DNA of 64,000 nucleotides from Dipodascopsis uninucleata var. uninucleata (Eukaryota > Ascomycota > Lipomycetes > Lipomycetales > Lipomycetaceae), in the NCBI GenBank assembly GCA_030568195.1, contig JAJLTO010000002.1, positions 1,488,001 to 1,552,000 of the forward strand, given 5' to 3'. Positions within the stretch are counted from its first letter, which is position 1, and each line of letters opens with the position of its first letter. The notes beneath the pieces are model-generated. The model was given only the letters and a program-made list of their open reading frames with translations. It did not search any database and was not told the DNA's origin. Shown here one piece after another: positions 35,001 to 47,100 of this stretch. Both the position numbers and the translations under genes were made by a program.

Positions 35001-35717
35001 GAAGACCGATCAAACCCGCTAAACTCTGATTCGGACCTCAGACGAACCGGGCTAGTTGTGTGACTTGATGACCAATAAGAATTTTGCTGCTTGCATTTGA
35101 CGTCTATCGGTGAATTAGAAGAGGAATGTCGTCTGGTATATTCTTTACTGTATGGAGAATTTGACTTGCTGCTTGCTGATGATGATTGTGTATCTTCTCT
35201 GTCTTCTCTGTCTAACTCAAATGTACTAGAATTCAAGTAACGCTATTAGTAAAATATTTCAGAATTCACTTCCGAAGATCATATCTTACTGTAGCGTAGC
35301 TTCCGGTGCAAAACTGACTCGTCGACTTAATCTTCTCGACTGTTTCTTCGGTAGATTTTTAGGCTCTTCCCTCAAAGCCACCTGCATTACTCCAATTACG
35401 GTGTGGTTATCGTCGTTCGCAGTGTATGGCTTCAATATACTTCTGGGTGCCTGTCATAGATAAGAGACAGCCGTTAGTTTAAAATCATTCCCATTCTTCA
35501 ATAATAACTTCTGTTGAAATGTACATACTGCTATTGAGGAACCTTCGCCACGTCTCTTTCTTGTCAACGGAAGTGTCACATCCCCAGAACCACCCAAGCT
35601 CTTGGAACGCTTTCTACTTCCACTCATAGGAGCCATGAAATTGTTCTCCTTGCCCTCCTCCTGTGACATCGCCGTCGCCGATTTTCGATTTCTAGGCGAT
35701 TTTCTAGGGGTCGGCAT
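32039..35717 (-). CDS. SPC105: Kinetochore scaffold Spc105/Spc7/KNL1
   Basis: Spliced model complement(32039..33151, 33209..35225, 35290..35450, 35529..35717), 1159 aa. This is the outer-kinetochore KMN scaffold that recruits PP1 and, through phosphorylated MELT repeats, the Bub1-Bub3 checkpoint complex. Seen: a basic N-terminus, SILK motif RSILKP (67-70), RVxF motif RRVSF (107-110), eight MELT-like repeats of the form TMD[IVL]T[RK]-[AT]-[IV]G-I, a disordered middle, the conserved LLDCPMLELHEF/SCRELRKNIEEG block spanning an intron, a coiled coil (LNEDRKRLTETETEVKP), and the C-terminal RWD region with the NHISYYRILNEKLVIFTE-like segment TNRHISYYRILNEKL. Introns are 78, 64 and 57 nt. The start is the ATG at 35717, before MPTPRKSPRNRKS. 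Confidence 0.95.
34245..34780 (-). repeat. Eight MELT-like repeats within SPC105
   Basis: Eight copies encoding a block such as TMDVTRAIGTI, spaced 20-35 residues. Seven keep the MELT methionine followed by acidic, hydrophobic and Thr residues in the form MD[IVL]T; the second reads MEIT. All end in Thr, the residue Mps1 phosphorylates. A strong conserved extension [RK]-x-[IV]-G-[ST]-[IV] follows the MELT core in nearly every copy. At DNA level the copies are diverged, so this is an old array. Confidence 0.9.
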
Positions 35718-36239
35718 GTTTGAGTTGATGGGATGCGAAAACAATAAGCTAAGATGTGAGATATCGTCACTTCCTTCTTGTCCCAAAGTTCATCCAGCTA
35801 AGTACTGCAATATTGGCGACAATATAATGGCATTAATCTACCCGTTAAGACAAATGAAACAAACAGAAGCGAATAATAATAAACCCGATATGGTGATATT
35901 GCTACGCGATGCTGAAATGATCAAAACACGTACAAAATGCACCCCAAGTAAACATAATCACGTGATTTGAATAAACAACTCTAGTTTACCCGGAGGTTAT
36001 CATGTGATAATACCTGATTATCAGAAAAGCTAGGGCTACTGCAATTTAGCAGTCACGAATCAACCTCTGTTTGATTCTACTAGTAAGTGCTATGCTCTTA
36101 ATGTAAGCCAACACCCACAACACAAATGGATTACATTTGGCTTGTACTGGGAAGTAAAGAACATCTAAATTCTTGATTTATTGAATTCCATCGTGAACGA
36201 TCGTTTCTTCGACGACCAGTATATTTTTCAGTAACCACA
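35718..36239. promoter_or_regulatory. Divergent SPC105/RPS11 promoter with ATCACGTGAT at 35957-35966
   Basis: 522 bp between head-to-head genes. The palindromic E-box ATCACGTGAT stands nearly midway. In some yeasts Cbf1-type factors drive ribosomal protein genes, so a role for RPS11 is plausible. Confidence 0.55.
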
Positions 36240-36920
36240 ATGGCAACAGAATTGACCGTTCAATCTGAGCGTGCTTTCCAGAAGGTTAGATTTATTAGTA
36301 TTCAGAAATTGATTTGGAGTTGTTGCAGCTAGTCTAACAGATGTCCAAATATTTAGCAACCTCATATTTTCCTTAACTCCAAGACTCGTGGAAAGAAGTC
36401 TACGAAGCGTTGGTACAAGGATGTTGGACTTGGATTCAAGACGCCAAAGGAGGCTATCCAGGGACATTATATTGGTATGTTTTTTACTTATTTGTGACGT
36501 GAGATGAATGTGATGATTTTCTAACGGAATTTTGTTTATAGACAAGAAGTGTCCTTTCACTGGTCTCGTTTCTATCCGTGGACGTATCTTGACTGGTACC
36601 GTTGTATCCACCAAGATGCATCGTACTATCATCATAAGACGTGATTACCTTCATTATGTAAGTAATGGAAGAGATTTATGATTCGTGCGCTTAGTTTTAG
36701 TTTCTCGTACTAAATTTCTTTTGATTAGATTCCTAAGTACAACAGATACGAAAAGAGACACAAGAATGTCGCGGCCCATGTTTCTCCTGCTTTCCGTGTC
36801 AGCGAGGGAGATGTTGTCACTGTTGGTCAGTGTCGTCCAATCTCAAAGACTGTCAGATTCAATGTTTTGCGAATCGTCAGTAGCGCTGACAGCGGCAAGA
36901 AGCAATTCAACAAATTTTAG
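36240..36920 (+). CDS. RPS11: 40S ribosomal protein S11 (uS17)
   Basis: Spliced model join(36240..36284, 36357..36474, 36542..36657, 36729..36920), 156 aa, exact family length. Seen: [86 protein letters not shown] and [15 protein letters not shown], nearly identical to other eukaryotic uS17. The first exon is 45 nt. Intron 1 (72 nt) has a weak GTTAGA donor with a GTCTAACAG branch region, odd for a gene expected to be highly expressed; introns 2 and 3 (67 and 71 nt) have normal donors. Confidence 0.97.
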
Positions 36921-37215
36921 ATGCCTTAAAAAGTTTATGGGGTTTGTTTTGTTGATTTTATGTAGCATGTGACAATATAATATATCTGTATATTTGTTTT
37001 ACTTAAAAATCCAATACTATTGATGGTTATATATAGATTGCGTCCATCAGGTCTAAAAGAACAAGTAATAGCTTTCGTACCAATTGAAGAATAAATCAGA
37101 AGTGCGTTTTCATAAGATCCATATCAAATTACAGTAAGAATCTTTTGATAAATAATATAGTTAATAATATAATTGTTAAAAGACATCAGCTGCTGCTTAT
37201 TGCAGTTTTATCATA

Positions 37216-39834
37216 TTACTGTATTCTATTCTTTGATCTATGTTTTACATTATTGATTTCCAGAGGAACGAACTTCATTGTTTTATTGTTGTATCCATAG
37301 TCAATGAACAGTTCCTCGCCCTCTTTTATTTTTCTGCGCGCGAAGAAAGCTATTCTATGTATTCCGTTGACTAGTAGAATGCGTGCATGACAATTCGGAT
37401 TCTGACGAGAATGATTTATAAATCTGAGCTTGTCTCCAGCACGAGTTGCATCGACGCATTGATCTTTCGAAGACTCGAACAAAAATGATACTCCTCTCTT
37501 GTCATATATTTTACTGCGTGATATCAAAACAGTTAGATCGATAAATAAGGCTATATATCTTAATAAGATTAAAAGTTCTTACCCTCGACGCTCGGCTTCA
37601 TCTTGTGATATCAACTCGCCCTTGTATTCCTATATATTATACATTAGCATGCAAACAAGAAGTTTCATACACAATATGAATAGACACTTACACCAAGGAA
37701 GTCGTCTTGATTCATTGGCTCTCCTAAAAACAGTCCCCAGCCCGAGACAGCACTAGGTCCTACAATAACTCGTTTACCAAGACCTCTTTGGAGATTAACA
37801 TTCTTACAGAAGCGTTTGATCTCAACAATATCTCTGTTTTTGGGATCTAGAATTTCATCGGCTCCACAGGACCGACAGAGATCTGGATCGCACTCACGAT
37901 TCCACTTGTAACATTCACATGCACTAGTGCGACACCTACTTGTAGTACATCTACAACCCCTCCATCTTCTAGGACAGCTCTGCGGGCAAGCACATGCCTT
38001 TTCACAGAAGACTTTGTTCACAACGCAAGCGCAGTTTGTTTCCTCACATTGACCGGAATGCATACAAGGTTGCACATTTCCGCGCTTTAAATGATTTCCA
38101 CTAAGCGAGCAATCCTCAGGATAGACAGATTGAGCTCTTCGCTTTCGCTTGTTCAAAACATGAGAAGCATAGTATTCTAGAGTGTCAGTTGTAGTCGAAG
38201 GCTTTCCATTGCTAGAATTCAATGGAGATATAAGACTCAAATCGTACAACTTAGCATGTATCTGGATAATGGTTAGTAGTGCATTCAAGAAGATCAAAAG
38301 GTCTATTATCAACTTACTTCGTTGCACGGCCTATCAATAATCGTTGCTAATATACAAGATATCCTATTATTGGCTCGCATGACATTATAAGTCATTTTCA
38401 TTATAGATATATCTTCGTCCGACCATGCTCGAAGAGATTTCGGAGGCGATGCCTGAATCTAGATCTTCAGTTAGTTAACAAGAATGTTAAAAACGGTTGT
38501 AATCTTACCTTGCAGCTACCCGAGCAGGGAACTGAATCTGGCAAAATTCGACGCTTAGCTTCTGATCTATTACTATTATTGCAATCGTGTAAACTTGGTG
38601 GTTTGAGAGACCCATCAGGCGTCACAGTCAAGAAACTTGAGTCATGCCAGGGGCATTCGTGCATATAGCAGAATTGACAAAGAAGAGACGAATAGGAATC
38701 TAAGCTAAAAGTAGCAGTTGTCTGAGAGCTTCTCAAGCTTGCTCTTTTGTCTTCTGTTAAGCTGTTCACAGGGAAACTAAAAATTATTAGTATATGGCCG
38801 ATTTTCAAAAAGCTGGCAAATAAGTAGTACATACATGTTCAAAACTTCCCACACGCTGACTTTCGTTATTTCTTTAAATAATCTGCATATAAGTTCTACC
38901 TTTGCAACATGGCGATTATCTAGTTTCCTACAAGTCTCTTCGAGTTGTTTTTTCTTCTTTTCATCTATTCTATATCTATCCGGCATTGTCATTTTACGAG
39001 CAATACTATTATTCGGTACGTGATAAATAAAAAATGACACCAAATGGTGCTTGAAAATGCCATAGTTCTCGACAAATTTGAAGAAACTCGCTGCAAAAAT
39101 TTGGGCCTCTAAAACTCAAAAAAGATGGATTAATTATCTGATATACATCAATGGTCACACTCAAATAATATTGTAGTAGTACTTACTCTCGCGGCGAAGT
39201 AGCTCCGATCGAGTGCCTGTCCTGTCCTCAAACATTTCTTCCAAATCTAAGTCCGCCTCTTCACCATTTTCACCGAAATACGGAAGGTAACGCAAGCATT
39301 CATCATCTTCTACGTGAACACCAACAGATAAGGATGTATAATCTTTGTAAAGCGGAAGAGGAGTGATATAAGGAAGACTTATACTCGTGGATTGAGAATG
39401 TGTCTTAGCTGCGGTATGCGTAGTTCGACCATATGACTAAACGACGTTAGATGCCGACAAGAAAGAAATTGTTCATGCTCAAATATACAAAGTATATATA
39501 CCTCTATGGTGAACGACAATATAGAACCAGTTGAAAGCTCCGAATCGTTGGCAACAGTCGGTCTGAAATCGGCAATGCTAAATTCGCTCTTTCGCTGATG
39601 GTAACTAGATTCATTGCATAAAGCAATAGATGAGATTCTACTAGATCTCAAAAGACCCTATCAAGAGCTATATAAACTCAGCAATTCTTTAAATCGTTTA
39701 GACTAAATGAACGCAAAGGAAGACACCTATCTTACCGAGACCAGTATTTCATGCTCCTTTCGCAGCTGAAGTAGGTAGTACTTAATTTCTCGTCGCACGT
39801 ATTTTTCATTTAGCTCATAATTGTGTTCAATCAT
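37216..39834 (-). CDS. E(z)/EZH2-type histone H3K27 methyltransferase (PRC2 catalytic subunit)
   Basis: Nine-exon model complement(37216..37513, 37583..37629, 37692..38261, 38318..38452, 38509..38776, 38835..39108, 39187..39436, 39502..39657, 39736..39834), 698 aa. EZH2 homologues (Neurospora SET-7/KMT6) deposit H3K27 methylation with ESC/EED and SUZ12. Seen: the stimulation-region match PLYKDYTSLSVGVHVEDDECLRYLPYFGE, SLLCQFCYMHECPWH, a SANT-like segment (WSDEDISIMKMTYNVMRANNR), the pre-SET CXC domain from about residue 460, GWGLFLGEPM, EYKGELISQDEAERRGKIYDK, and the SET core RFINHSRQNPNC with EELFIDYGY. No catalytic motif is missing. The start is uncertain: the frame stays open upstream to a well-formed 60-nt intron (39892-39951), so one or two 5' exons may be missing. 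Confidence 0.92.
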
Positions 39835-40384
39835 TGTCACTAACACCGCTCCTCGCGTTAAGAAATAATCATTACTTGATTTAAGTCTGCACTATCAGAA
39901 ATTAGTACTCCTCAGGTAGTTTAAATACGGATGCATTTAAATATGTGGTACCTCTGTGAATGTCGTGTCTTTCGATGAAACTGAAAAATGCTGAGATATA
40001 ACACTCCAGTAGATCTTGTCAACAACAAATCCGAGATATTGTTAGCGTATAGCACTTGTAATGTAGATACTGGAATAATTCAATTCACATCAGATTTCCA
40101 GTAATATATACACTTTTGGTATACTAGATTAATTGTTTAAAGAACAGAGTCTATATGCTCAGGTCGTGTCGGGATGACACTGTACACCGCCACGCATTCA
40201 CTAGCCACCGTGTTGCGGCTTGGTGTTGCTCTGCATGCTTTAGCCGTCCATAAAGCTAACACAAATAATAACACCAAGCAACGCAAGACAAGTGAATATT
40301 AAGAAGTCAGTCGACAAGATTCTTTATAGAAGCTCATCGACGTAGATAGTGCACATCATTCATCATATAATATAGAAAGTCAAT
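39835..40384. other. Divergent intergenic EZH2-like / SCL1
   Basis: 550 bp between head-to-head genes. The EZH2-side 200 bp could be coding (open frame 39835-39891, intron 39892-39951, open frame above 39952). The rest contains a moderately GC-rich patch at 40160-40260 with no recognised box. No PACE proteasome element (GGTGGCAAA) was seen. Confidence 0.45.
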
Positions 40385-41440
40385 ATGTCAAGTATGCTGA
40401 TAAATAAGATGAGAAAATGGAACATTGAATTACGGAGATTGGTAGACAGTAATGACTTGTTACTAACTCAAGGATAAATTAGACAGTGCCGGATTCGATC
40501 GCCATATCACGATCTTCTCTCCAGAAGGTCGACTATATCAAGTTGGTAGGTACTAAAATGGATGATTTGAATGGAAAAGAGAATGAATAAGAAAACTGAT
40601 AGAAAATATAGAATATGCTTTTAAGGCTGTTACTGCAGCTAATATTACATCTATTGGTATTCGTGGCAAGCACTGCGCTGTTGTCATCAGTCAAAAGAAA
40701 GTGCCTGTAAGTAGTTTGAATTCTTCACAAACTAATTACAGATATGAATCCTTATTATGGCATATATGAATTTTGATGTTAGCGATAATTAACATGCTTG
40801 TTCAGGATAAACTATTAGATCCAGAGTCTGTATCGTACATCTTCCAGATCTCTCCCAGCGTTGGTGCAGTCTTAACAGGTCAAATTGGTGAGCATTAACA
40901 CAGTATTAAAAGTCAAATTTGATATTCTAACTCTTAGCATTAGCCGATGCGAGAGCAGCCGTTACCAGAGCGCGGTCGGAGGCATCTGATTTTAAGTATA
41001 AGTATGGATATGAGATGCCATGCGATGTTCTTGCCAAGCGAATGGCAAACATAAACCAGGTATACACACAACGAGCGTACATGAGACCTCTGGGAGTCAC
41101 TATCACTTTTATCGGTATCGATGAAGAAATGGGCCCTCAGTTATATAAGTGTGATCCTGCCGGTTATTATGTAAGCTACAAAGCTACATCCACTGGACCT
41201 AAACAGCAAGAAGCGATGAACTTTTTGGATAAGAAGTTAAAAAAGCTGGACTGTGCTGAAGGAGATTGGGAAGCTGTTGTTGAACTTGCCATAACGGCAT
41301 TATCTAGCGTACTCAGTGTTGATTTCCGAAAAAACGATATAGAAATTGGAGTTGTTGGAATCTCTGAAGATAATAGATTCCGTAAGCTAACGGTGGATGA
41401 GATTGATGCGCGTCTCGTTGCGATTGCAGAGAAGGACTGA
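40385..41440 (+). CDS. SCL1: 20S proteasome subunit alpha-1 (Scl1/PSMA6)
   Basis: Five-exon model join(40385..40391, 40483..40545, 40612..40706, 40806..40887, 40944..41440), 247 aa, family length. Seen: [25 protein letters not shown] (alpha-subunit N-terminal signature), [50 protein letters not shown] and [22 protein letters not shown], all specific to the alpha-1 (iota) subunit. The first coding exon is 7 nt (ATG TCA A) with a GTATGC donor. Introns are 91, 66, 99 and 56 nt. Last gene before the long gene-free stretch. Confidence 0.95.
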
Positions 41441-42497
41441 TTGTATATATCGCTAATGCAGCTATTCATTCCACTCACAATTATAAATTTAATTAATTTC
41501 TTATGCTATTAGTAGCCTTTGAGTCTCAGCTTGATGCGCTGCAATTTGTTTGAAGTATTTGTCTACTGTCAATGTTTCGTGTTTACTGCGCTAACGTTGA
41601 ACCAGGATGTATTTTTTCTACCAGTATCGCGATTTTAGATAATAGAAAAAACTATTATAATATGTGCTAGATATTAAAAGAAAGTGCGATATTGCATTCG
41701 ATGCATTTAGGTACTTTGAGCCTTGCTATTTTGCTATGCTATGCGGTCTGCTTGGTACAACTTGAGCGTTCTACATTTCCTGCTACAGTTTTGATTACAC
41801 GTAGGATTTGACAAGATCACAACTTAACAAGAGTAATGACTCTTATTTACCTTTAATCGTTACGTTTCGGCTATTTAGCTATTATAGCACGCCGTCTATA
41901 TAAATATACGAATGCTAATCTAGACCATCTTATAGGAATTTGAAACCTGTATATTGTAAGAAATTTTCAAAGCAACGTAAGTGGCAATATTCATGTTATT
42001 AAATGGATTATGGATGTCATCTTAGTACCTCAAACTAGCTGATAGCTTATGTAGTGCATTTCCTTGGTGCCTCAATCTAGTAGCTGTCGTCTATATTCAT
42101 CAACTTCGCGCGCAACTACACCTCACCCTGTGTATGCGAGCGGTTGACCAGGGCTACATAATAACTGGGAATGCTGAGTGCATACTGCTTAACATGTACC
42201 TAGAGTAAAATGAAATTAACGAAATGACAAGACAGGATGTAGGTTCTCAGCTGACGGAAATGAATCTAGACAGCGCTGTTACAGGAAATGTAGGCATGAC
42301 CCTTGATACGATGTAAGAAGTGGTTAATTACAGGCACCTATTTACCATAGCCAGTAATTTTTCATGTGTGCCGTAGTTACAATGAACTCCGTCTGAGCAA
42401 GTCAGAACGTCCTGCTCTAGATTCGATATTATGTATCAATGCTAGCTATAAGTATCCCCCATGCAGAATCATCCTACTACGGTGAGAGGGGTATATG

Positions 42498-42518
42498 CCT
42501 TGTAACTAACATACAAGG
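42498..42518. repeat. 7-bp perfect hairpin followed by TATAAA
   Basis: CCTTGTA, loop ACTAACA, TACAAGG, followed at once by TATAAAAG. It could mark a promoter inside the gene-free region, or be chance. Confidence 0.4.
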
Positions 42519-44161
42519 TATAAAAGATCTACAACATCTCAAAATAAGCTGAAGCTACAAACAAGTAACCTAGTCAGAAGAATACAAATGTATCAATACA
42601 TGGAAGCAAGAAGGGGGTGGAGTTGGGATATATGATCTGGGACCACCAAAACCTATTTTTTATAGGTCTGAAGGAGGCTTGACGGCAGTGCTTGTAAGTT
42701 TACATGAATTTTCCATCATTCTCCTTTGAATGCAAATCCTGAAAGTATGCAGAATAGCGCGAGTGATTATGCCTGCTTGCTCTTGACAGCCACATTCTCT
42801 TGCAATATGTAATGCAACTTAATCACGTTATGCAAGGTTTTGCAAACTCTGCCTGACCATGTATGCAGAGCTTGAATTCCTGAATATGAACGTTTAGGCA
42901 GTGAACTATGGCGATCCGTGAACTAAGCAAGAGAGCCTGTCTATTGAAGGGAGCATGTCTACTCTAACCTGGAATCAGCCTACTATAGTCTAGATTCTGC
43001 GTAGCCAAAGTATAATAATTCACAAAATCGACTGCATGTGGTATCCAAAGAACAGCAACAGCACATGGTCCCTATCTTTCAGTCCTCCTTGGAATACAAG
43101 ATAAATTTACTGCATAGACTGACAGAGTTCGTCTATGATTATGCACAGAGAGCGGAAGTTTGAGGACCAAGCGAAGCTGGAGAGTCTCTTTCAACGGCGA
43201 ATGAGCTAAGGTAAAGCTGGAACATTATCGCCAGCGTAAGCCACGGCTCTAGCACTATGGCCCTGCAGTTATTGTTGTCGCTAATATTGTTGACGATTAT
43301 AATTGTTGCTGCAGTTACTATTTCTGGCCAACAAGTACAACTTAGTTATTGTTATGTGTATTATTTATCCTGAGCCAAAATATCAGATTGGATCAGCAAG
43401 GGCATATCCATGACGGTTAACAAGTGTGGATATACGATGATCTTTTGTATACAAGCAATAGATTAAAATGCATAGATACATTATCTGTAAGCTTTCAGGC
43501 ACAGACATTTGACATCTGACCGCGAAACAGAATAGTGCTTTTACACAATGCCCGAGAGCATTCGTTGTCAACAACAGGGAAAGAGTATATTCGCTTCAGT
43601 TCCATCTCGACTGATAACGATCTAGTAATAATTACAAACAGAAATAACTGCAGGAAGCATAATGCTCCGGTGGATTTTACGGTGCTAGAACCAAAGAAAG
43701 AAAGACGATATTCCCAGAACGGTTGCGAGTGACTTGAGAACAGACGGCAATGAACATCGAATAAATTACTGCGCACATGATGTCACGAACATCTAAAACT
43801 GGGATTCAGAAAGTAAATAAGAGCAGAATATAGTTACGAGGACTAGAAATAGATGCTGTATTCCTTAGGGCTGAAACGTAGAGTCCGCAAGGTTATGGCT
43901 GCGAGGATGGTGCTGACTTTCCGCTAGTATACATGATATCTCCCAAAGAAGGGATAAAATAGAAGAGCATAACGCTTGCCACGAGGCCCGCTAAAGTAGC
44001 GCGCATCTCCAGCTAATCGGATAGAGAACTAAGGAGCTAGAAAAATAAATAAATAAATACATACAAGAACGGAAAAAAGTCACAGGGAAATTTCGACAAT
44101 ACGAAGATGCCATAGTTGTTGAGGTCGGGGCATGGAAAAATAAATAGATAACTAAACAACA

Positions 44162-44187
44162 GCACAGCTAGTGCGCACAGCTAGTGC
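44162..44187. repeat. Tandem 13-bp repeat GCACAGCTAGTGC x2
   Basis: Two perfect head-to-tail copies. Each copy is itself near-palindromic (GCAC...GTGC). Partial matches to the unit recur nearby, for example ACAGCTAGTGCA at about 46398. Confidence 0.75.
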
Positions 44188-47100
44188 ATATGCAATGTGC
44201 TAACGAGCGATGCCTTAGACTCAAGGTTTGGCTCATGTAGTTTCGTCTGGTGTCACTTTACGATACCACGATATGCGTTTGTCTAATCTAATGCAACAAA
44301 GTCTCTTTGCTTAGCACTGCCGTAGCTTCTATTGGCGACTATCTACGCGTTTGGATACTGAACTTACCCATATTTAGTGCAAGCTTGTGCGGGAACTTAC
44401 TTTGGAGTTGCTTTCGTGCGGGGTGTACTGGTACTGATACGCAGTTGACCTTGCATATAGTAACAAATGCAGACTTATTTTTGGACAATCGATAGTATTA
44501 TAGTTGCAAGTAGACTTCCACTATGAAGTAACATGCATACACTGAAAATGCAGCCGCCAGAAAGCCTCAAATATTTTACACGAGGTTTGACTGTATATAT
44601 ACGGTATCCTGGCAGGAATACGGATGTCCGTTTAAGAATAGCATTTAATATGTGCCGACTGCCGCACAGCCAATGCAGCTAGAGCATTTCGTCCCGACAC
44701 TAAAATACTTGGTACTCTCACATAGAGATGCCTGTAAGTAACATGCTAGAAATCGATAAATATTTCTCACACGAGAGTGGTAACTAGTTACATTCTTTCG
44801 CTGTGGTCGCTGAATGGGACGATACTATCAGATGTGAAGCCAAAGTGCAGAAAGTAGGCTACTGTGCGATGCTGTGCTCGTTTCGAGCTCGCGCGCCTGA
44901 TCTAGTCAGCCTACAGGTGTGCATCCTGCACTCATACGCTGCATGCTAAAAAGCAAGTAAATCAATTACAGATTAGAGAGACTGGAATTGCTCTTGGGGA
45001 CTGTTGTCAAAGCATGGGTAAACCGAGTAATACGAAGATAATGTCGCTGTCTCCGCGAACAAAAGAAATATTTTGATTTGAGACGAATTAAGCAAAGTAG
45101 CGCCAAAGTGGTATTGGTCGCCGCGGTGGCTGCCGACTCCACTACTGCGCATACTCTAGCTTGTGCAAATGGTGCGTTGTATTGCGCTGACAAGAAGCGA
45201 GCGACGCACTTCTTGGTCGACACTGAACGCACCGGCAGGCTAGGCCGATGACGAGTAGCACTTACACATCTGCGCTCTATGATGTAATAGCAGCAGATAC
45301 ACTACCTTCAAAGAGTAATAAGCTAGACCTGGTGCTGTTGAAAATATGTTCCAGCTGGGGTGCCTAAGATGGAGCAGCTGAAGTCTAACACGAATAGAGA
45401 GTATCTTGCAAGAATAGACAAGGGCTTGATGCCCTAAATGCGTTGTCAAGCTATGCCATGGAAGCTCGAAGCTATGCTGACAGCATGTAGACTACAGGTA
45501 CCTCGAGCATGCTTTTAGGAAATTCGCGATTGCATCGAACCACTTCATTGGGAGGGAAAGCGGAGCCGAAGTCTTCGGGGAATTATGTACTTTGAGATAA
45601 GTCTCGTGAACAGCGACCTGCGGATGTGCACGAAAGCAGCGACTTAAGTTGGTATGTGCATATTCTAAGTCGCACGTTTATTAATCAAGTTGAGCGGGAA
45701 TCTCGACCAGACAGAAATAGACGAAGTGATAGACTAAAAAATAAATCTCGAGACAGACTAAAGTTCGAAGAAAAATAAAGGATTAATGAGAAAACCGCCG
45801 CTAGTGACGGAATATCCCAACGAACTACAGAAAGCTATCCAAAAGACACGCAATAAGAACGTGCTATAAACCAAAACTGGCCATCTTCCAGAGTTACACT
45901 ACTGTTTGCGAGCGTAGTCTTGGTCAAAGGCAACCCGCTATCAGTAGCTATCAGACGCGGAGAGCGACCGAGTGTGCTCGCAATAGATATTCTCTCGTGC
46001 TAGATATTTGAAAGTTTCAGATGTTCTGTTCTGTTACACTTTAAGCACTGACCGAAGAACTGGATTGCTAACGATCTCGATCTAGCTTCGCATTTGATCA
46101 GAATGTGTACTCTGTGCAGGAACGGAGCTTCAAGCCGCTTGCACATGGACGAGCGATGTCTGCAGGGAACATCTTGAAGAGGCTGTGCGAGCTACCATGA
46201 GCTGGAGCTGGTTTTCTTTGTTGTTAGACCTATGCGGTCAGGTTAACTCCATGTAGCTGCAATCAGAGGGCAAGCTTGTCTACTAGCTCTATTTTAGTGG
46301 TGTACCAGTAGACGTAGTAGTTGAGATTTAACATTTAACAGCAAAAGTGACAAGGCCAAAATGTATGGTATCCAGAATACATGCACTTGGTAAGTTTACA
46401 GCTAGTGCAAAAGAGGAGTTGTCATTGGTATAGCCTGGTGCTATTCAAGGTTTGTTCCTTTAGGTAGGCTCCGCACTGCACTAGCAACGAGCAATGATCT
46501 AGAACTCAGCGGATCAGACGAGCAATTCGTGATTCTAAGTTATCTGCAGGCACAACAATTCCCATGAATATATTGCTCTTTCTTGTTCCATTCCAATTTT
46601 TGTGAGCTCGCAATCAGTTATTTTTATCCTTATTTTCTTTTGTAGTTGCTTCCCTTGTTATGCTTCCAGTTTCTTTTTCTGTCTGCTGGATAATATTTGT
46701 CAGTTGCGCCATTGTGTCAAATTGTTAAGTTGCTAGGTCATATCCAGTGCAATTACGTGTCTGGTTTGATATGCCATAATAGACACATCGGATGTGCTGA
46801 ACTACTTGCGTCAAAAATTAACATGATGAGATGTAGAATAGTAGGAAAAGGAAACAAAATGCAGATCAGAATTTATGTTTAAAATCAACTGTAGTTGGTT
46901 CGACGGAGCACTTGTGCAAGCTATATTCTCGATCTGGGTGCTGGCAATGCTGAAAGGAAATGTGTGGTGTAAGTTCACATTTAGCAGCGCCAGGATGAAC
47001 TATATGTTCTGGCGAGTACCAGGGGCTTATTCTTGGCTTCACAAGTCCTTTCCAGTTCTCTTACTTGTCTCATAGCTTCCGTATTTGTCGAGAAGTCTAT

